Counted from the stretch's first letter, positions 25,045 through 34,767 are shown. The stretch: DNA of 64,000 nucleotides from Ilumatobacter sp963746265 (GCA_963746265.1 CAVVAM010000002.1:310001-374000); one strand, 5' to 3'. Notes: generated by a model not told the origin, from the sequence alone. Translations and numbers: made by a program.

Positions 25045-26190
25045 TCAGAGCCCGAGTGACTTGGCGATGATCGTCTTCATCACTTCCGACGTGCCGCCGT
25101 AGATCGGGGTGACCCGCGAGTCGGCGTAGGCCCGAGCGATCGGATACTCGCTCATGTAGCCGTACCCGCCGAACAGCTGCAGACAGCGGTCGACGGCCCG
25201 GTTCTGGAGTTCGGTGCACCACAGCTTGGCCTGCGCCGCATCGGAGACCGTCAGCGTGCCGGCGTTGAGCCGGAGCACGCACTGGTCGACGTACGCCTGG
25301 GCGACGTCGACCTCGGTCTTCACCTCAGCGAGCACGAACTTGGTGTTCTGGAACGATCCGATCGAGTTCCCGAACGCCGAACGTTCCTGCACGTACTCGA
25401 CCGTCCAGCCCAGCGCTGCGCGTGCGGTGGCGACGCCCGTGATGGCGATCGACAACCGCTCCTGGGCGAGGTTGGCGGTCAGATAGGTGAAGCCCTTGCC
25501 CTCGTCGCCCAGCAGGTTTTCGGCGGGCACCGGCACGTCGGTGAAGAACAACTCGGCCGTGTCCTGGCTGTGCATCCCGATCTTGTCCAGGTTGCGCCCA
25601 CGCTCGAACCCCTCCATGCCCCGCTCGACGACCAGCAGCGACAACCCGGCGTGGCGCTCGGTCGGGTCGGTCTTGGCGGCGACGATCACGAGGTCGGCGT
25701 TGATGCCGTTCGTGATGAACGTCTTCGAACCGTTGAGCACGTAGACGTCGCCGTCGCGGATCGCGGTCGACGCGATTCCGGCCAGGTCGGAGCCGGTGCC
25801 CGGTTCGGTCATGGCGATGGCGGTCACGAGCTCGCCGCTCGCGATCCCCGGCAGCCACCGGCGTTTCTGCTCCTCGTTGCACACGTCGAGGAAGTAGGGC
25901 GTCGTGATGTCGTTGTGCAGCGTCAGACCCAGACCTGCTCCCCCGATGCCGGCGCGGGCCAACTCCTCGGCCACGATCTGGTTGAACCGGAAGTCGGAGC
26001 TGCCACCGCCCCCGAACTCCTCCGGGATCGAGATGCCGACGAATCCGAATCGTGCGGCCTCGGCATACAACTCGTGCGGGGCGATCCCGGCGGCCTCCCA
26101 CTGCAGGTAGTTCGGTGTGATCTCGTGGTCGACGAATGCGGCGAACGACGCTCGGAAGGCTTCGTGTTCGTCGTCGAAGAGGTCTCGCAT
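25045..26190 (-). CDS. Acyl-CoA dehydrogenase
   Basis: 381 residues from MRDLFDDEHEAFRAS. FAD/acyl-CoA motifs AIAMTEPGTGSDLAG and GSKTFITNG are present. The C-terminal motif is YGGTSEVMK, without Glu at the medium-chain position; the catalytic base is most likely the Glu of NLAQERLSIA, as in long-chain and isovaleryl-CoA types. It catalyses alpha-beta dehydrogenation of acyl-CoA in the cytoplasm. It is divergent from the sulfatase operon that includes an enoyl-CoA hydratase and a CoA transferase. Confidence 0.95.
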   Translation of the reverse strand: MRDLFDDEHEAFRASFAAFVDHEITPNYLQWEAAGIAPHELYAEAARFGFVGISIPEEFGGGGSSDFRFNQIVAEELARAGIGGAGLGLTLHNDITTPYFLDVCNEEQKRRWLPGIASGELVTAIAMTEPGTGSDLAGIASTAIRDGDVYVLNGSKTFITNGINADLVIVAAKTDPTERHAGLSLLVVERGMEGFERGRNLDKIGMHSQDTAELFFTDVPVPAENLLGDEGKGFTYLTANLAQERLSIAITGVATARAALGWTVEYVQERSAFGNSIGSFQNTKFVLAEVKTEVDVAQAYVDQCVLRLNAGTLTVSDAAQAKLWCTELQNRAVDRCLQLFGGYGYMSEYPIARAYADSRVTPIYGGTSEVMKTIIAKSLGL

Positions 26191-26300
26191 ACCACGAGCG
26201 TACGACGCGAGACGCCACCACCCGCCGTCGAAGGCGGCCGCGTCGGGAGCCCCGCCCGTCCGACAACGGGCCCGGCGAGGTCGGCGACGACAATGGCCCG

Positions 26301-28529
26301 ATGACCTCGATCGGGCGGACCGTCGCCGACTCCACACCGGCGTGGCCGGACCCACCGCGACCGCCCGCCGGCGCACCCAACGTGCTCATGGTGTTGTTCG
26401 ACGACGTCGGGTTCTCGGACTTCGGGTGCTATGGCGGCGACGCGGCGACGCCGACCATCGATCGTCTCGCAGCGGACGGCCTCCGCTACACCGGATTCCA
26501 CACCACAGCGATGTGTTCGACGACGCGCGCGTCGCTCCTCACCGGCCGCAACCACCACTCGGTCGGCGTCGGCTGCCTCGCGAACTTCGACAGCGGCTAC
26601 CCGGGCTATCGCGGCAAGATCGCCAGGAGTGCCGGCACGATCGCCGAGATGCTGCATCCGCACGGGTACCGCAACTACATGACGGGCAAGTGGCACGTCA
26701 CCCCGCTCTACGAGACCGGTCCGACCGGCCCCACCGACGGTTGGCCGCTGGCGCGGGGCTTCGACCGGTTCTACGGGTTCCTCGACGCCGAGACCGACCA
26801 GTACTCGCCCGAGCTCGTGCGCGACAACACCCACGTCACGGCACCCGGCACGTACGAGACCGGCTACCACCTCACCGAGGACCTCGTCGACGAGTCGATC
26901 AGAATGCTCGCCGAGCACCGCGCCGCGTCGCCCGAACAACCCTGGTTCATGTACGTGGCGCCGGGTGCGTGCCACGCGCCGCACCAGGTCGCCACCGAGC
27001 TGATCGACCGGTACGACCCGATGTTCGCCGACGGCTGGGATGCCGCTCGCGAGCGGCGCCTCGCCCGCATGATCGAGATCGGCATCGTGCCACCCGGCAC
27101 GGTGCTCCCCGATCGGAACCCGATGGTCGATCCGTGGGAGCAGATGTCGGACGGCGCACGTCGGGTGGCGCAACGGCTGCAGGCCGCCTACGCGGCGATG
27201 CTCGATCACACCGACCGGCATCTCGGGCGCCTGATCGACTTCCTCGAATCGACGGGTCAGCTCGACGACACACTGGTGCTCGTGTCGAGCGACAACGGAG
27301 CGTCCCAAGAGGGGGGCCCGCTCGGGTTCGTCAATGCGCTCGGTCCGTACAACCTCATCCACGAGACGACCGAGGCGAAACTCGCGCGGCTCGACGACAT
27401 CGGTGGCCCCGACACGCACACCAATTTCCCGTGGGGATGGGCGATGGCGGCCAACACGCCACTGAAGCGGTACAAGCAGAACACGCACGGCGGCGGCATC
27501 CGTGATCCGCTGGTCGTCTCGTGGCCCGCCCGCATCTCGGATCACGGCGGGTTGCGGCACCAGTTCGCCCACTGCAGCGACGTCGTTCCGACACTGCTCG
27601 AGATCGTCGGGGTCGCACCGCCGGCCGACGTGAACGGGGTGCCGCAGCAGCCGATCGAAGGCACGAGCTTCGCGACGACGTTCGCCGACCCCGACGCCGA
27701 CACGGGCAAGCGGGTCCAGTACTTCGAGATGTTCAGCCACCGCGGCATCTGGCTCGACGGCTGGAAGGCCGTGGCGTTCCACGCACCGGGCACACCCATC
27801 GACGACGACGTCTGGGAGCTCTACCATCTCGACGCGGACTTCAACGAGATCCACGACCTGGCGCCGGACGAGCCGGAGCGCCTCGCTGCCATGATCGAGC
27901 GGTGGTGGGCCGAGGCCGAAGCCCATCGGGTGCTCCCGCTCGACGACCGGTTCGGCGAGCGGTTCGCCGAGAACGCAGCCCGGGTCCACGGCGCGCGCAC
28001 CCACTACGAGTTCTGGGCCGGCATGGGCCACCTCGCCAGCGACGTCGCTCCCGACGTGAGGTCCCGGAGCTACCGCATCGTCGCGGAGGTCGAGATCCCG
28101 GAGGGCGGCGCGCACGGCGTCCTGTTGGCCCACGGCGATGCCACGAGCGGCTACACGCTGTACGTCGACGACGACCACCTCGTGCACGACCTCAACGTCG
28201 GCGGCACACATCACGAGGTTCGATCCGACCGGCCGATCGAGCCGGGACGCCACGACCTCGGCTTCCGAATGGAACGGCTCGACGGGCACGGTACCGGCAC
28301 CCTCTCGATCGACGGCGTCGATGTCGGCACCATGGAGACCGATCACTTCTTCTTCACCCTGATCTCCTTCTCCGGTCTCGACATCGGCCTCGACCGGGGC
28401 AGCCCCGTCGGGGGCTACGACGCCCCGTTCTCGTTCACGGGCACCCTGCGTCGGGTCGTCGTCGACATGGACCACGATCAGGACGTCGACCACGGCGCCG
28501 CCGGAAAGGTCCAGTCAGCGCGCGACTGA
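26301..28529 (+). CDS. Arylsulfatase (type I sulfatase family)
   Basis: 742 residues from MTSIGRTVADS. Metal ligands are in VLFDDVGFSDFG and SSDNGASQEGG. The formylglycine site is Cys72 in MCSTTRASLLTGR; the usual CxPxR is here CSTTR, with Thr in the third place. GKWHV and the RNHHSVG block follow, as in PF00884 arylsulfatases. A C-terminal beta-rich domain (from about residue 600) has the LLAHGDATSGYTLYV pattern seen in this subfamily. No signal peptide is apparent. It heads an operon with enoyl-CoA hydratase, MBL hydrolase and CoA transferase genes. Confidence 0.92.
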   Translation: MTSIGRTVADSTPAWPDPPRPPAGAPNVLMVLFDDVGFSDFGCYGGDAATPTIDRLAADGLRYTGFHTTAMCSTTRASLLTGRNHHSVGVGCLANFDSGYPGYRGKIARSAGTIAEMLHPHGYRNYMTGKWHVTPLYETGPTGPTDGWPLARGFDRFYGFLDAETDQYSPELVRDNTHVTAPGTYETGYHLTEDLVDESIRMLAEHRAASPEQPWFMYVAPGACHAPHQVATELIDRYDPMFADGWDAARERRLARMIEIGIVPPGTVLPDRNPMVDPWEQMSDGARRVAQRLQAAYAAMLDHTDRHLGRLIDFLESTGQLDDTLVLVSSDNGASQEGGPLGFVNALGPYNLIHETTEAKLARLDDIGGPDTHTNFPWGWAMAANTPLKRYKQNTHGGGIRDPLVVSWPARISDHGGLRHQFAHCSDVVPTLLEIVGVAPPADVNGVPQQPIEGTSFATTFADPDADTGKRVQYFEMFSHRGIWLDGWKAVAFHAPGTPIDDDVWELYHLDADFNEIHDLAPDEPERLAAMIERWWAEAEAHRVLPLDDRFGERFAENAARVHGARTHYEFWAGMGHLASDVAPDVRSRSYRIVAEVEIPEGGAHGVLLAHGDATSGYTLYVDDDHLVHDLNVGGTHHEVRSDRPIEPGRHDLGFRMERLDGHGTGTLSIDGVDVGTMETDHFFFTLISFSGLDIGLDRGSPVGGYDAPFSFTGTLRRVVVDMDHDQDVDHGAAGKVQSARD

Positions 28530-28575
28530 CCGGTCCGGTCGTGGTGGCCGCCGGTCGATCGGGAAAGCTGTGACG

Positions 28576-29313
28576 ATGACCGACGACCTCGTACTCCGAG
28601 CCGACGCCGGCGGTGTGGCGACACTCACGCTGAATCGGCCGGAGAAGCTGAACGCCTTGACCCCGGGCGTGTTCGTGCGGCTCCGCCGACATCTCGACGA
28701 CATCGCGAGCGATGAGTCCGTGGGTTGCGTGGTGCTCGCAGGGGCCGGTCGCTCGTTCTGTGCCGGACACGATCTCGGGGCGATCGCCGACCACGAACCC
28801 GCCCCGAGCAGGCACTTCGAACCCGAGACCGTCGACGCCCTCGAACAACTGCCGCAGCCGACGATCGCCCGCCTCCACGGACACTGCTTCACCGGCGGCC
28901 TCGAGTTGGCGCTCGCCTGCGACATCCTCGTCGCCGCCGAGTCGACCACGCTCGGCGACACGCACGGGCAATGGGGTCTCGTGCCGATCTGGGGGATGTC
29001 GGTGCGGCTCCCCGAACGTCTGGGTCGTTCGACCGCCAAGGAACTGATGTTCACGAGCCGCCGCCTGAACGCAGCCGACGCAGCCACGATCGGACTCGTC
29101 GACCACTGCGTGCCCGACGACGGCCTCGACGACGCTGTGCAGGCCTTGGCGGCGGAGATCGTGGCGAACTCGTGGGGCACCAACCGGATCGTCAAGCGGC
29201 TGATCGGCGATCGAAGTGAACGCACCCGGCTCGAGGCGCTCGAGCACGAGCGGGAGCTTCCGCATGGACGCCCCGACGACATGGACGCGCGAATGCGGAA
29301 GGCAGGTCGATGA
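28576..29313 (+). CDS. Enoyl-CoA hydratase/isomerase family protein
   Basis: 245 residues; ATG 28576 is preferred over GTG 28570 because GGAAAG is then 8 nt away. LNRPEKLNAL, AGRSFCAGHDL and the oxyanion-hole block HGHCFTGGLELALACDI define the crotonase fold. At the usual second Glu the sequence reads GLVPIWGMS, so one catalytic Glu of classical hydratases is missing, and the reaction may be isomerisation or another crotonase chemistry. It is 46 nt after the sulfatase gene and overlaps the MBL gene by 4 nt. Confidence 0.9.
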   Translation: MTDDLVLRADAGGVATLTLNRPEKLNALTPGVFVRLRRHLDDIASDESVGCVVLAGAGRSFCAGHDLGAIADHEPAPSRHFEPETVDALEQLPQPTIARLHGHCFTGGLELALACDILVAAESTTLGDTHGQWGLVPIWGMSVRLPERLGRSTAKELMFTSRRLNAADAATIGLVDHCVPDDGLDDAVQALAAEIVANSWGTNRIVKRLIGDRSERTRLEALEHERELPHGRPDDMDARMRKAGR

Positions 29314-30173
29314 GCGACGACACGTGTCTGCGTTGGCAGGTGGGGGACGTCACGATCACCAGGGTCCAGGAGAGCATCACGGCCGTTCCGGCGGCGTACC
29401 TGCTTCCGGGCACCACCATCGAGCAGATCGACGCGCAACGACCGTGGATCGACCCGTACTTCACCGACGACGGCGACATGCTGCTGTCGGTCCACAGCTT
29501 CGTGATCGATGCTCCCGGCACCACGATCGTCGTCGACACGTGTGCCGGCATGCACGACGGACGTCCACTCCCCGGCGACCCCGACTTTCTCGGCCGGCTC
29601 GACGACGAGATCGACGGCGGTGTCGACGCCGTCGACGTCGTCGTGTGCACCCACCTCCACTTCGACCACATCGGCTGGAACACGGTGCCGGACGATTCGG
29701 GAACCTGGGTGCCCGCGTTCGCCAACGCCCGGTACCTGATCACGGCGGCCGAGCTCGACGGGTTCGCCGACCGCGACGACGGAGGCATCGCCGACACGAG
29801 CCTGACGCCGCTCATCGAAGCGGACGTGCTCGACGAGGTCGAACTCGATCACCGGATCACTCGGGAGGTCCGCCTCCTGCCGACCACCGGACACACACCC
29901 GGACACGTGTCGGTCGCGATCGAATCCGGAGGCGCCTCGGCGCTGATCACGGGCGACGCGACCCACTCACCCATCCAGTTCGCATACCCGGAGCTCGCAG
30001 CGGGCCGCGTCGACCACGACACGGAACGTTCGACCCGTACTCGTCGCGGTCTGATCGCTCGCCTGATCGACACCGATGCGTTGGTGCTCGGCACACACTT
30101 CGCACCCCCGACGGCCGGTGTCCTGCGATGCAGCGACGTCGGAGCAGCGCGACTCGATCCCGCCGCGCGTTGA
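29310..30173 (+). CDS. Metallo-beta-lactamase-fold hydrolase
   Basis: 287 residues. The zinc motif is THLHFDHIGWN, with downstream His in GHTPGHVS, Asp in ITGDATHSP and His in GTHFAPP. This is the quorum-lactonase/AhlK-like branch (HxHxDH...H...D...H). The start ATGA overlaps the enoyl-CoA hydratase stop. Substrate is unknown; in this setting it may act on a thioester or lactone intermediate. Confidence 0.88.
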   Translation: MSDDTCLRWQVGDVTITRVQESITAVPAAYLLPGTTIEQIDAQRPWIDPYFTDDGDMLLSVHSFVIDAPGTTIVVDTCAGMHDGRPLPGDPDFLGRLDDEIDGGVDAVDVVVCTHLHFDHIGWNTVPDDSGTWVPAFANARYLITAAELDGFADRDDGGIADTSLTPLIEADVLDEVELDHRITREVRLLPTTGHTPGHVSVAIESGGASALITGDATHSPIQFAYPELAAGRVDHDTERSTRTRRGLIARLIDTDALVLGTHFAPPTAGVLRCSDVGAARLDPAAR

Positions 30174-30233
30174 CCCGTCAACACTGATCAATCACCGTCG
30201 GCCCCTCGACCGTCGCTCGATACGGTCGACCAC

Positions 30234-31574
30234 GTGAACCCGATTTCCGACGCCAGCACCATCGACGAGCTGATCCCCGGCGATGCGCTCCGACTCGACC
30301 ACGTCACGATCCACGGAGGTGGATCCGTCGTGTCCGCGTTCGACGTCGACCGCCTGCTCGCTGCGACGTCGGTGCACGCCGTCGCGGCGCTCGATGCGTT
30401 CGCGGGCCCGATACGGCCCCGGGAGATCGATCTCGACCAGGTGGCTGCGTTCTGCACGACACACCTCGAGATCGACGGCCAACCGATCCCGGTCTGGGCC
30501 GATCTGTCCGGCGTGTACCCCACCGCCGACGGTCGTCATCTCCAGATCCACTGCAACTTCCCCCACCATGCCGACGGCGTGGTCGAGTTGCTCGACACCT
30601 CGAACGAGCGTGCGGAGGTGGCAGCGGCCATCGCTCGTCGAGACGCGGTCGAACTCGAGACCGCGCTCGTCGAGCGCGGCATGATCGGCGCGGCGGTGAG
30701 GACGCTCGACGAGTGGGATGCCCATCCGCACGCACTCGCCACGGCCGACCTGCGCCTGCTGGAGGTCGAGCAGATCGGCGAGGCCGACCCCCGCGCTGCC
30801 GACCGATGGGCCGACATCCACGTGCTCGACTGCTCACGCGTGCTGGCCGGACCCGTCGCCGGGCAACTGCTCGCCGGCTTCGGCGCCGACGTCCTGCGCA
30901 TCGGGGCAGGACACCTCCCGTCGGTGCCGGTGGGCGTGATCTCGACCGGGTTCGGGAAGCGGAACGCGTTCGTCGACCTGCGGACCACCGACGGGTGCGA
31001 CGTGATGAAGACCCTCCTCCGCGACACCGACGTCTGGGTCGACGCGTTCCGCCCGGGGGCCATGGCCGCAAACGGGTTCGAGCCCGACCGGGTCGCAGCG
31101 CTCCGTCCGGGTGTGGTCATCGTGCAGGTCTCGGCGTTCGACTGGGTCGGCCCGTGGGCCGGCCGGCGCGGCTTCGACTCGATCGTGCAGTCGACGACCG
31201 GCGTCAGATGGGCCGGAGGAGCGGCGGCGACCGACAGCTCCGGCCGACCCGCCGGTCGAGGTCCGACGGGCCTACCCGTCCAGGCACTCGACTACGCGAC
31301 CGGCTTCCTCGCCGCCGGCGTGGCGGCACGGCTCCTCCGTCATCAACACCGTGTCGGCGGCACCTGGCTCGCTCGGCTCTCGCTGCTGCGCACCCGCAAC
31401 CGGCTGGTCGAGATGGGCGGCCCGAACCCGTATGTGCCGACGCCGATGCGGGTCGATCCCGGCCGGCTCGAGTCGATCGACTCGGAGTTCGGGCGCGTCA
31501 CCGCGGTGCGGCCGTTCGCCGGCGAATGGCGGACCGCGCCCCGCGGACTCGGCACCTCCGACCCGCGTTGGTGA
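30234..31574 (+). CDS. CoA transferase, family III (CaiB/BaiF)
   Basis: 446 residues from a GTG. The CaiB/BaiF core runs from LDCSRVLAGPVAGQLLAGFGADVLRI through KRNAFVDLRT, VWVDAFRPGAM and RPGVVIVQVSAFDW. The N-terminal 190 residues are a second, divergent half that supplies an interlocking domain. These enzymes move CoA between acids and acyl-CoAs through an aspartyl-CoA intermediate. It is probably the last gene of the sulfatase/crotonase operon, 60 nt after the MBL gene. Confidence 0.88.
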   Translation: MNPISDASTIDELIPGDALRLDHVTIHGGGSVVSAFDVDRLLAATSVHAVAALDAFAGPIRPREIDLDQVAAFCTTHLEIDGQPIPVWADLSGVYPTADGRHLQIHCNFPHHADGVVELLDTSNERAEVAAAIARRDAVELETALVERGMIGAAVRTLDEWDAHPHALATADLRLLEVEQIGEADPRAADRWADIHVLDCSRVLAGPVAGQLLAGFGADVLRIGAGHLPSVPVGVISTGFGKRNAFVDLRTTDGCDVMKTLLRDTDVWVDAFRPGAMAANGFEPDRVAALRPGVVIVQVSAFDWVGPWAGRRGFDSIVQSTTGVRWAGGAAATDSSGRPAGRGPTGLPVQALDYATGFLAAGVAARLLRHQHRVGGTWLARLSLLRTRNRLVEMGGPNPYVPTPMRVDPGRLESIDSEFGRVTAVRPFAGEWRTAPRGLGTSDPRW

Positions 31575-31657
31575 CAGACCTCGGGTGTGGTGATCGTGCA
31601 TCGTGGCAGGCGCGCGATCGGCGTCGTCGCCGGACCCTTCGGTCACGTGCAGCGCAC

Positions 31658-32281
31658 TCAGCTTCCCTTCGGCCGTGCTGCCGGCACCTCCCAGTCGGCG
31701 GGCATCTTCGAGAAGTCGAAGAACGGCGCCTCGTCGTGCGCGGCGACGGCTTCCTCGATCTGGTCGTAGAACCCCTTGCCGGTCTCCTGGGCGAAGGTGA
31801 TCGCCACGGCGTCGGGGTCCTCGAGCCGGGGTCGCTGGCAGTACTCCGGGAAGCTGTTCTCGGCAGCGTCGCCCGGTGCGTAGCCGCGGGCGAACATCTG
31901 CTTGAGGACGCCGAAGCCGTCGTTGCGCACGAGCACCTGGCCCCGCGGCGTGCCGCCCATGCGCTGCAGATGCCCGACGAAGGCATCGAGGTCGTACGTG
32001 TCGTAGGCGACGTGCTGGCACGCGTGATCGCCGTGCGCCTCCACGAACTTGGTGACTTGGGACTTCTTCGCCCGATCGATGCCCTCGATCAGGGCGACAC
32101 CGAAGTCGCCGTAGTCGATGCACCAGATCTTCATGCTCGAGTCGGGATCGTCGGGGCGAACGTCGTCGATCCGGTTGATCAGCGCGCCGCCCTCGACCTC
32201 GATGTGGAACCACGCCCACCGCTCGATGGCGCCCTGCTCACACGCATACGTGATGTGATCGACCTTCTTCAGATGGCTCAT
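31658..32281 (-). CDS. VOC/4-hydroxyphenylpyruvate dioxygenase-like protein
   Basis: 207 residues from MSHLKKVDHITYACEQG. It has glyoxalase-fold elements: VDHITYA at the start and HACQHVAYDTYDLDAFV in the middle, the latter like the iron-binding GVQHIAL block of HPPD. It is about half the length of a normal HPPD (two VOC modules), so it may be a related dioxygenase or a binding protein. It is divergent from an Lrp/AsnC regulator, a frequent arrangement for genes of aromatic amino-acid breakdown. Confidence 0.75.
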   Translation of the reverse strand: MSHLKKVDHITYACEQGAIERWAWFHIEVEGGALINRIDDVRPDDPDSSMKIWCIDYGDFGVALIEGIDRAKKSQVTKFVEAHGDHACQHVAYDTYDLDAFVGHLQRMGGTPRGQVLVRNDGFGVLKQMFARGYAPGDAAENSFPEYCQRPRLEDPDAVAITFAQETGKGFYDQIEEAVAAHDEAPFFDFSKMPADWEVPAARPKGS

Positions 32282-32404
32282 GCCCGGCAGCCAAGCAGAA
32301 CGCTCGACGCCCGGCAAGCCCCGAGAACATTCCGATCATCGTTGCCTCTTCACAGGATGCAAACTGTTCAGAACCGGCCGGTCAGATGTGACAGGATTGA
32401 ACAC

Positions 32405-32866
32405 ATGCCGCGCCAGCTCGACGACACGGACCGACGACTGATCGCTGCGCTCGACGCCGATGCCAACGCCACCCACGCACAACTCGCCCGGGACCTGGGG
32501 ATCGCCCGCGGCACCGTCTACTCGCGGCTGGACCGGCTCGAACGCGACGGGGTGATCGTCGGGTACGGGCCCGAGATCTCACCGTCGGCAGCCGGATACG
32601 GCGTGCTGGCGTTCTGCGCACTCGAGATCGCACAGGGCACCCACGACGCGACGATCCGAGCGATCGCGGCGATCGACGAGGTGGTCGAGATCCACACCGT
32701 GACCGGCCCCGGCGACCTGCTCTGTCGCATCGTCGCCCGCTCGAACGACCACCTCCACGACATCCTCCAACGCATCACGCACATCCCGAGTGTGCTGCGC
32801 AGCCAGTCGCAACTCGCGCTCGCCACGAGCCTGTCGCGTTCGGTCGTCCACCTCGTCACGAGTTGA
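32405..32866 (+). CDS. Lrp/AsnC family transcriptional regulator
   Basis: 153 residues starting MPRQLDDTDRRLIAALD. The winged HTH is THAQLARDLGIARGTVYSRLDRLERDGVI and the C-terminal half is the RAM ligand-binding domain (EIHTVTGPGDLLCRIVA). It is divergent from the HPPD-like gene across about 120 nt, which is relatively A/T-rich for this genome (GCAAACTGTTCAGAA), so it likely controls that gene and itself in response to an amino acid or aromatic ligand. Confidence 0.93.
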   Translation: MPRQLDDTDRRLIAALDADANATHAQLARDLGIARGTVYSRLDRLERDGVIVGYGPEISPSAAGYGVLAFCALEIAQGTHDATIRAIAAIDEVVEIHTVTGPGDLLCRIVARSNDHLHDILQRITHIPSVLRSQSQLALATSLSRSVVHLVTS

Positions 32867-32896
32867 CGAGACGACCAGGGAGGGGGTCGGACACCG

Positions 32897-33748
32897 TCAG
32901 CCGAGCGTCACGACATCGAGGTCGTCGGCCACCATCAGCGCTCCCGCGAAGCCACCACCCCGCACATCGGCCGCGAACAACTCGCGCTCGTGTTCGGAGT
33001 CGGGCGGCGGTATCAGATGCGTCAACACCAGCGTCGGCACGTCCAGTGCCGCGGCCTGGGCCCCGATCAGTCGCGTGTCGGCGTGGTAATCGAGCACGAA
33101 CTGCCGATGCTTCGGCAGCTGCTCCAATGGAGTGAAACGCATCGCCTCGTACACGAGCACGTCGGCGCCGCGGGCGAGCGTCGCCACCTCGTCGCAGACG
33201 AGTGTGTCGCCGGTGATGACCACGGCGCCGTCCGGCGTCTCGACGCGATATCCCACGGCCGGATGGACGGGCTCATGACGGACCTGACCGGCGAGCACCC
33301 GAACGGCTCCGTGGCGCCACACCTCGGTCGGTGCCGCAGGGTACCCGAACGGGATGAGATCGATCGTCGGCGCGTCGCTTCGACCGGTGTGCTCGTTGCG
33401 AACGGCGATGTCATGATCCCAGGCGTCGAGCATCCGTTGCGCGAAGTCGATGGCCGGCCCCTGCGGGGCGACGACCGGGAGTGGGGTCGACGCAGTGACG
33501 CGATCCATGATCCAGCGGGTGAGCACCAGATCCTGGAGTCCGGTGAGATGATCACTGTGATGATGGGTCACGAACAGCGCCGTCAGGTCCTGCAACCTGA
33601 TCCCGGCACCGCTCAGGCGCATCACCGTCGACCGTCCCGCATCGAACTGCAGCGCGATGTCTCCGTGCCGCACCAGCACGCCGGGCCCGGCTCGCGTCGC
33701 CGATGGGATCGGACACCCCGTCCCCGTGATCGTGATCGTCGTCGTCAT
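32897..33748 (-). CDS. RNase Z-like metallo-beta-lactamase protein
   Basis: 283 residues from MTTTITITGTGCP. The N-terminal GTGxP block, THHHSDHLTGL zinc motif, HEPVHPAVGYR, VITGDT, the VYEAM segment and HLIPPP are those of ELAC/RNase Z-like and arylsulfatase-type MBL enzymes. No exosite arm typical of tRNase Z is apparent, so a general phosphodiesterase or sulfatase-like hydrolase is more likely. It is divergent from a dioxygenase gene 44 nt away. Confidence 0.85.
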   Translation of the reverse strand: MTTTITITGTGCPIPSATRAGPGVLVRHGDIALQFDAGRSTVMRLSGAGIRLQDLTALFVTHHHSDHLTGLQDLVLTRWIMDRVTASTPLPVVAPQGPAIDFAQRMLDAWDHDIAVRNEHTGRSDAPTIDLIPFGYPAAPTEVWRHGAVRVLAGQVRHEPVHPAVGYRVETPDGAVVITGDTLVCDEVATLARGADVLVYEAMRFTPLEQLPKHRQFVLDYHADTRLIGAQAAALDVPTLVLTHLIPPPDSEHERELFAADVRGGGFAGALMVADDLDVVTLG

Positions 33749-33792
33749 CGCTCCAGCATGACCGACCACCCTGGCAGGGTGAGGATCGAACC

Positions 33793-34767
33793 GTGACGCC
33801 GCCCGCACCCCGGCAGGTCGGTGCGCGAGTGTGGCGCGCCGCGGACGTGGCCGATCCGGCGGTCTGGACGTGGCACCTCACCGACGTCCAGATCGACGAG
33901 CTGCTCACCGCAGCCGCCCGCCCGGAAACCGGACTCCCGAGCATGCGCTCGGAGTTGTCGGCGCTCCGCGAGCGACTCGTGACGGGGCGAGGGTTCGAAC
34001 TGGTACGCGGGTTCCCTGCCGCCGAGGTCGGCATCGATGCGAGCTCGTCCGCATTCTCGGCGCTCGGCGCCCAGCTGGGACGAGCCCGATCGCAGAACGC
34101 GGCCGGCGACCTGCTCGGCCACGTGCGCAACGTCGGCGCCGACGTGAACGATCCGACCGTGCGGATCTATCAGACGAACCGCCGCCAGACATTCCACACG
34201 GACTCCAGCGACGTCGTCGGACTGATGTGTCTCGAGACGGCGGCCGAGGGTGGCGAGTCGCTGCTCGTCAGCGCCGGTGCGGTCTACAACGAGATGCTGG
34301 AACGAGCACCTGAGCTGGCGGCAGCGCTGTTCGAACCGGTGGCCACCGATCGCCGCGGCGAGATCCCGCCGGGCGCTGATCCGTACTTCACGATCCCGGT
34401 GCTCAGCTGGTACCGAGACGCACTCACCGTGATCTATCAGCGGCAGTACATCGAGTCGGCCCAGCGCTTCGACGATGCCCCCCGGCTGACCGGCCGCCAA
34501 CGAACGGCACTCGACCTCTTCGACGAGATCGCCAACGATCCGACGTTCCACCTCCGGATGGAGCTGCAGGTCGGCGACATGCAGTTCGTTCACAATCACT
34601 CGCTGCTCCACGACCGCACTGCGTTCGTCGACAAACCTGGCTCGCCGCGCCATCTGTTGCGGCTCTGGCTCTCGGTACCGGGCGACCGTGAGTTGCCTCC
34701 CGTCTTCGCCCAACGGTACGGCTCGATCGAGGTCGGCGACCGCGGCGGCATCATCGTCGTCGGCTGA
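33793..34767 (+). CDS. TauD/TfdA-like Fe(II)/2-oxoglutarate dioxygenase
   Basis: 324 residues. Iron ligands are H and D of FHTDSSDVVGLMC, then His in VHNHSLLHDRTAF, and the 2OG-binding Arg in LLRLWLSV. FELVRGFPA and GRARSQNAAGDLLGHV match the TauD/gamma-butyrobetaine hydroxylase-like branch (SnoK/Gab-type). Substrate is unknown. It is divergent from the MBL protein gene. Confidence 0.88.
   Translation: MTPPAPRQVGARVWRAADVADPAVWTWHLTDVQIDELLTAAARPETGLPSMRSELSALRERLVTGRGFELVRGFPAAEVGIDASSSAFSALGAQLGRARSQNAAGDLLGHVRNVGADVNDPTVRIYQTNRRQTFHTDSSDVVGLMCLETAAEGGESLLVSAGAVYNEMLERAPELAAALFEPVATDRRGEIPPGADPYFTIPVLSWYRDALTVIYQRQYIESAQRFDDAPRLTGRQRTALDLFDEIANDPTFHLRMELQVGDMQFVHNHSLLHDRTAFVDKPGSPRHLLRLWLSVPGDRELPPVFAQRYGSIEVGDRGGIIVVG

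Noticed and set aside
25045..26190. Acyl-CoA dehydrogenase apparently lacking its catalytic Glu (YGGT instead of YEGT)
   Set aside because: Long-chain and isovaleryl-type enzymes use a Glu in helix G, and NLAQERLSIA supplies it.
25923..28493. 856-codon minus-strand open frame across the sulfatase gene
   Set aside because: Antisense shadow; only its end coincides with another frame of the acyl-CoA dehydrogenase gene.
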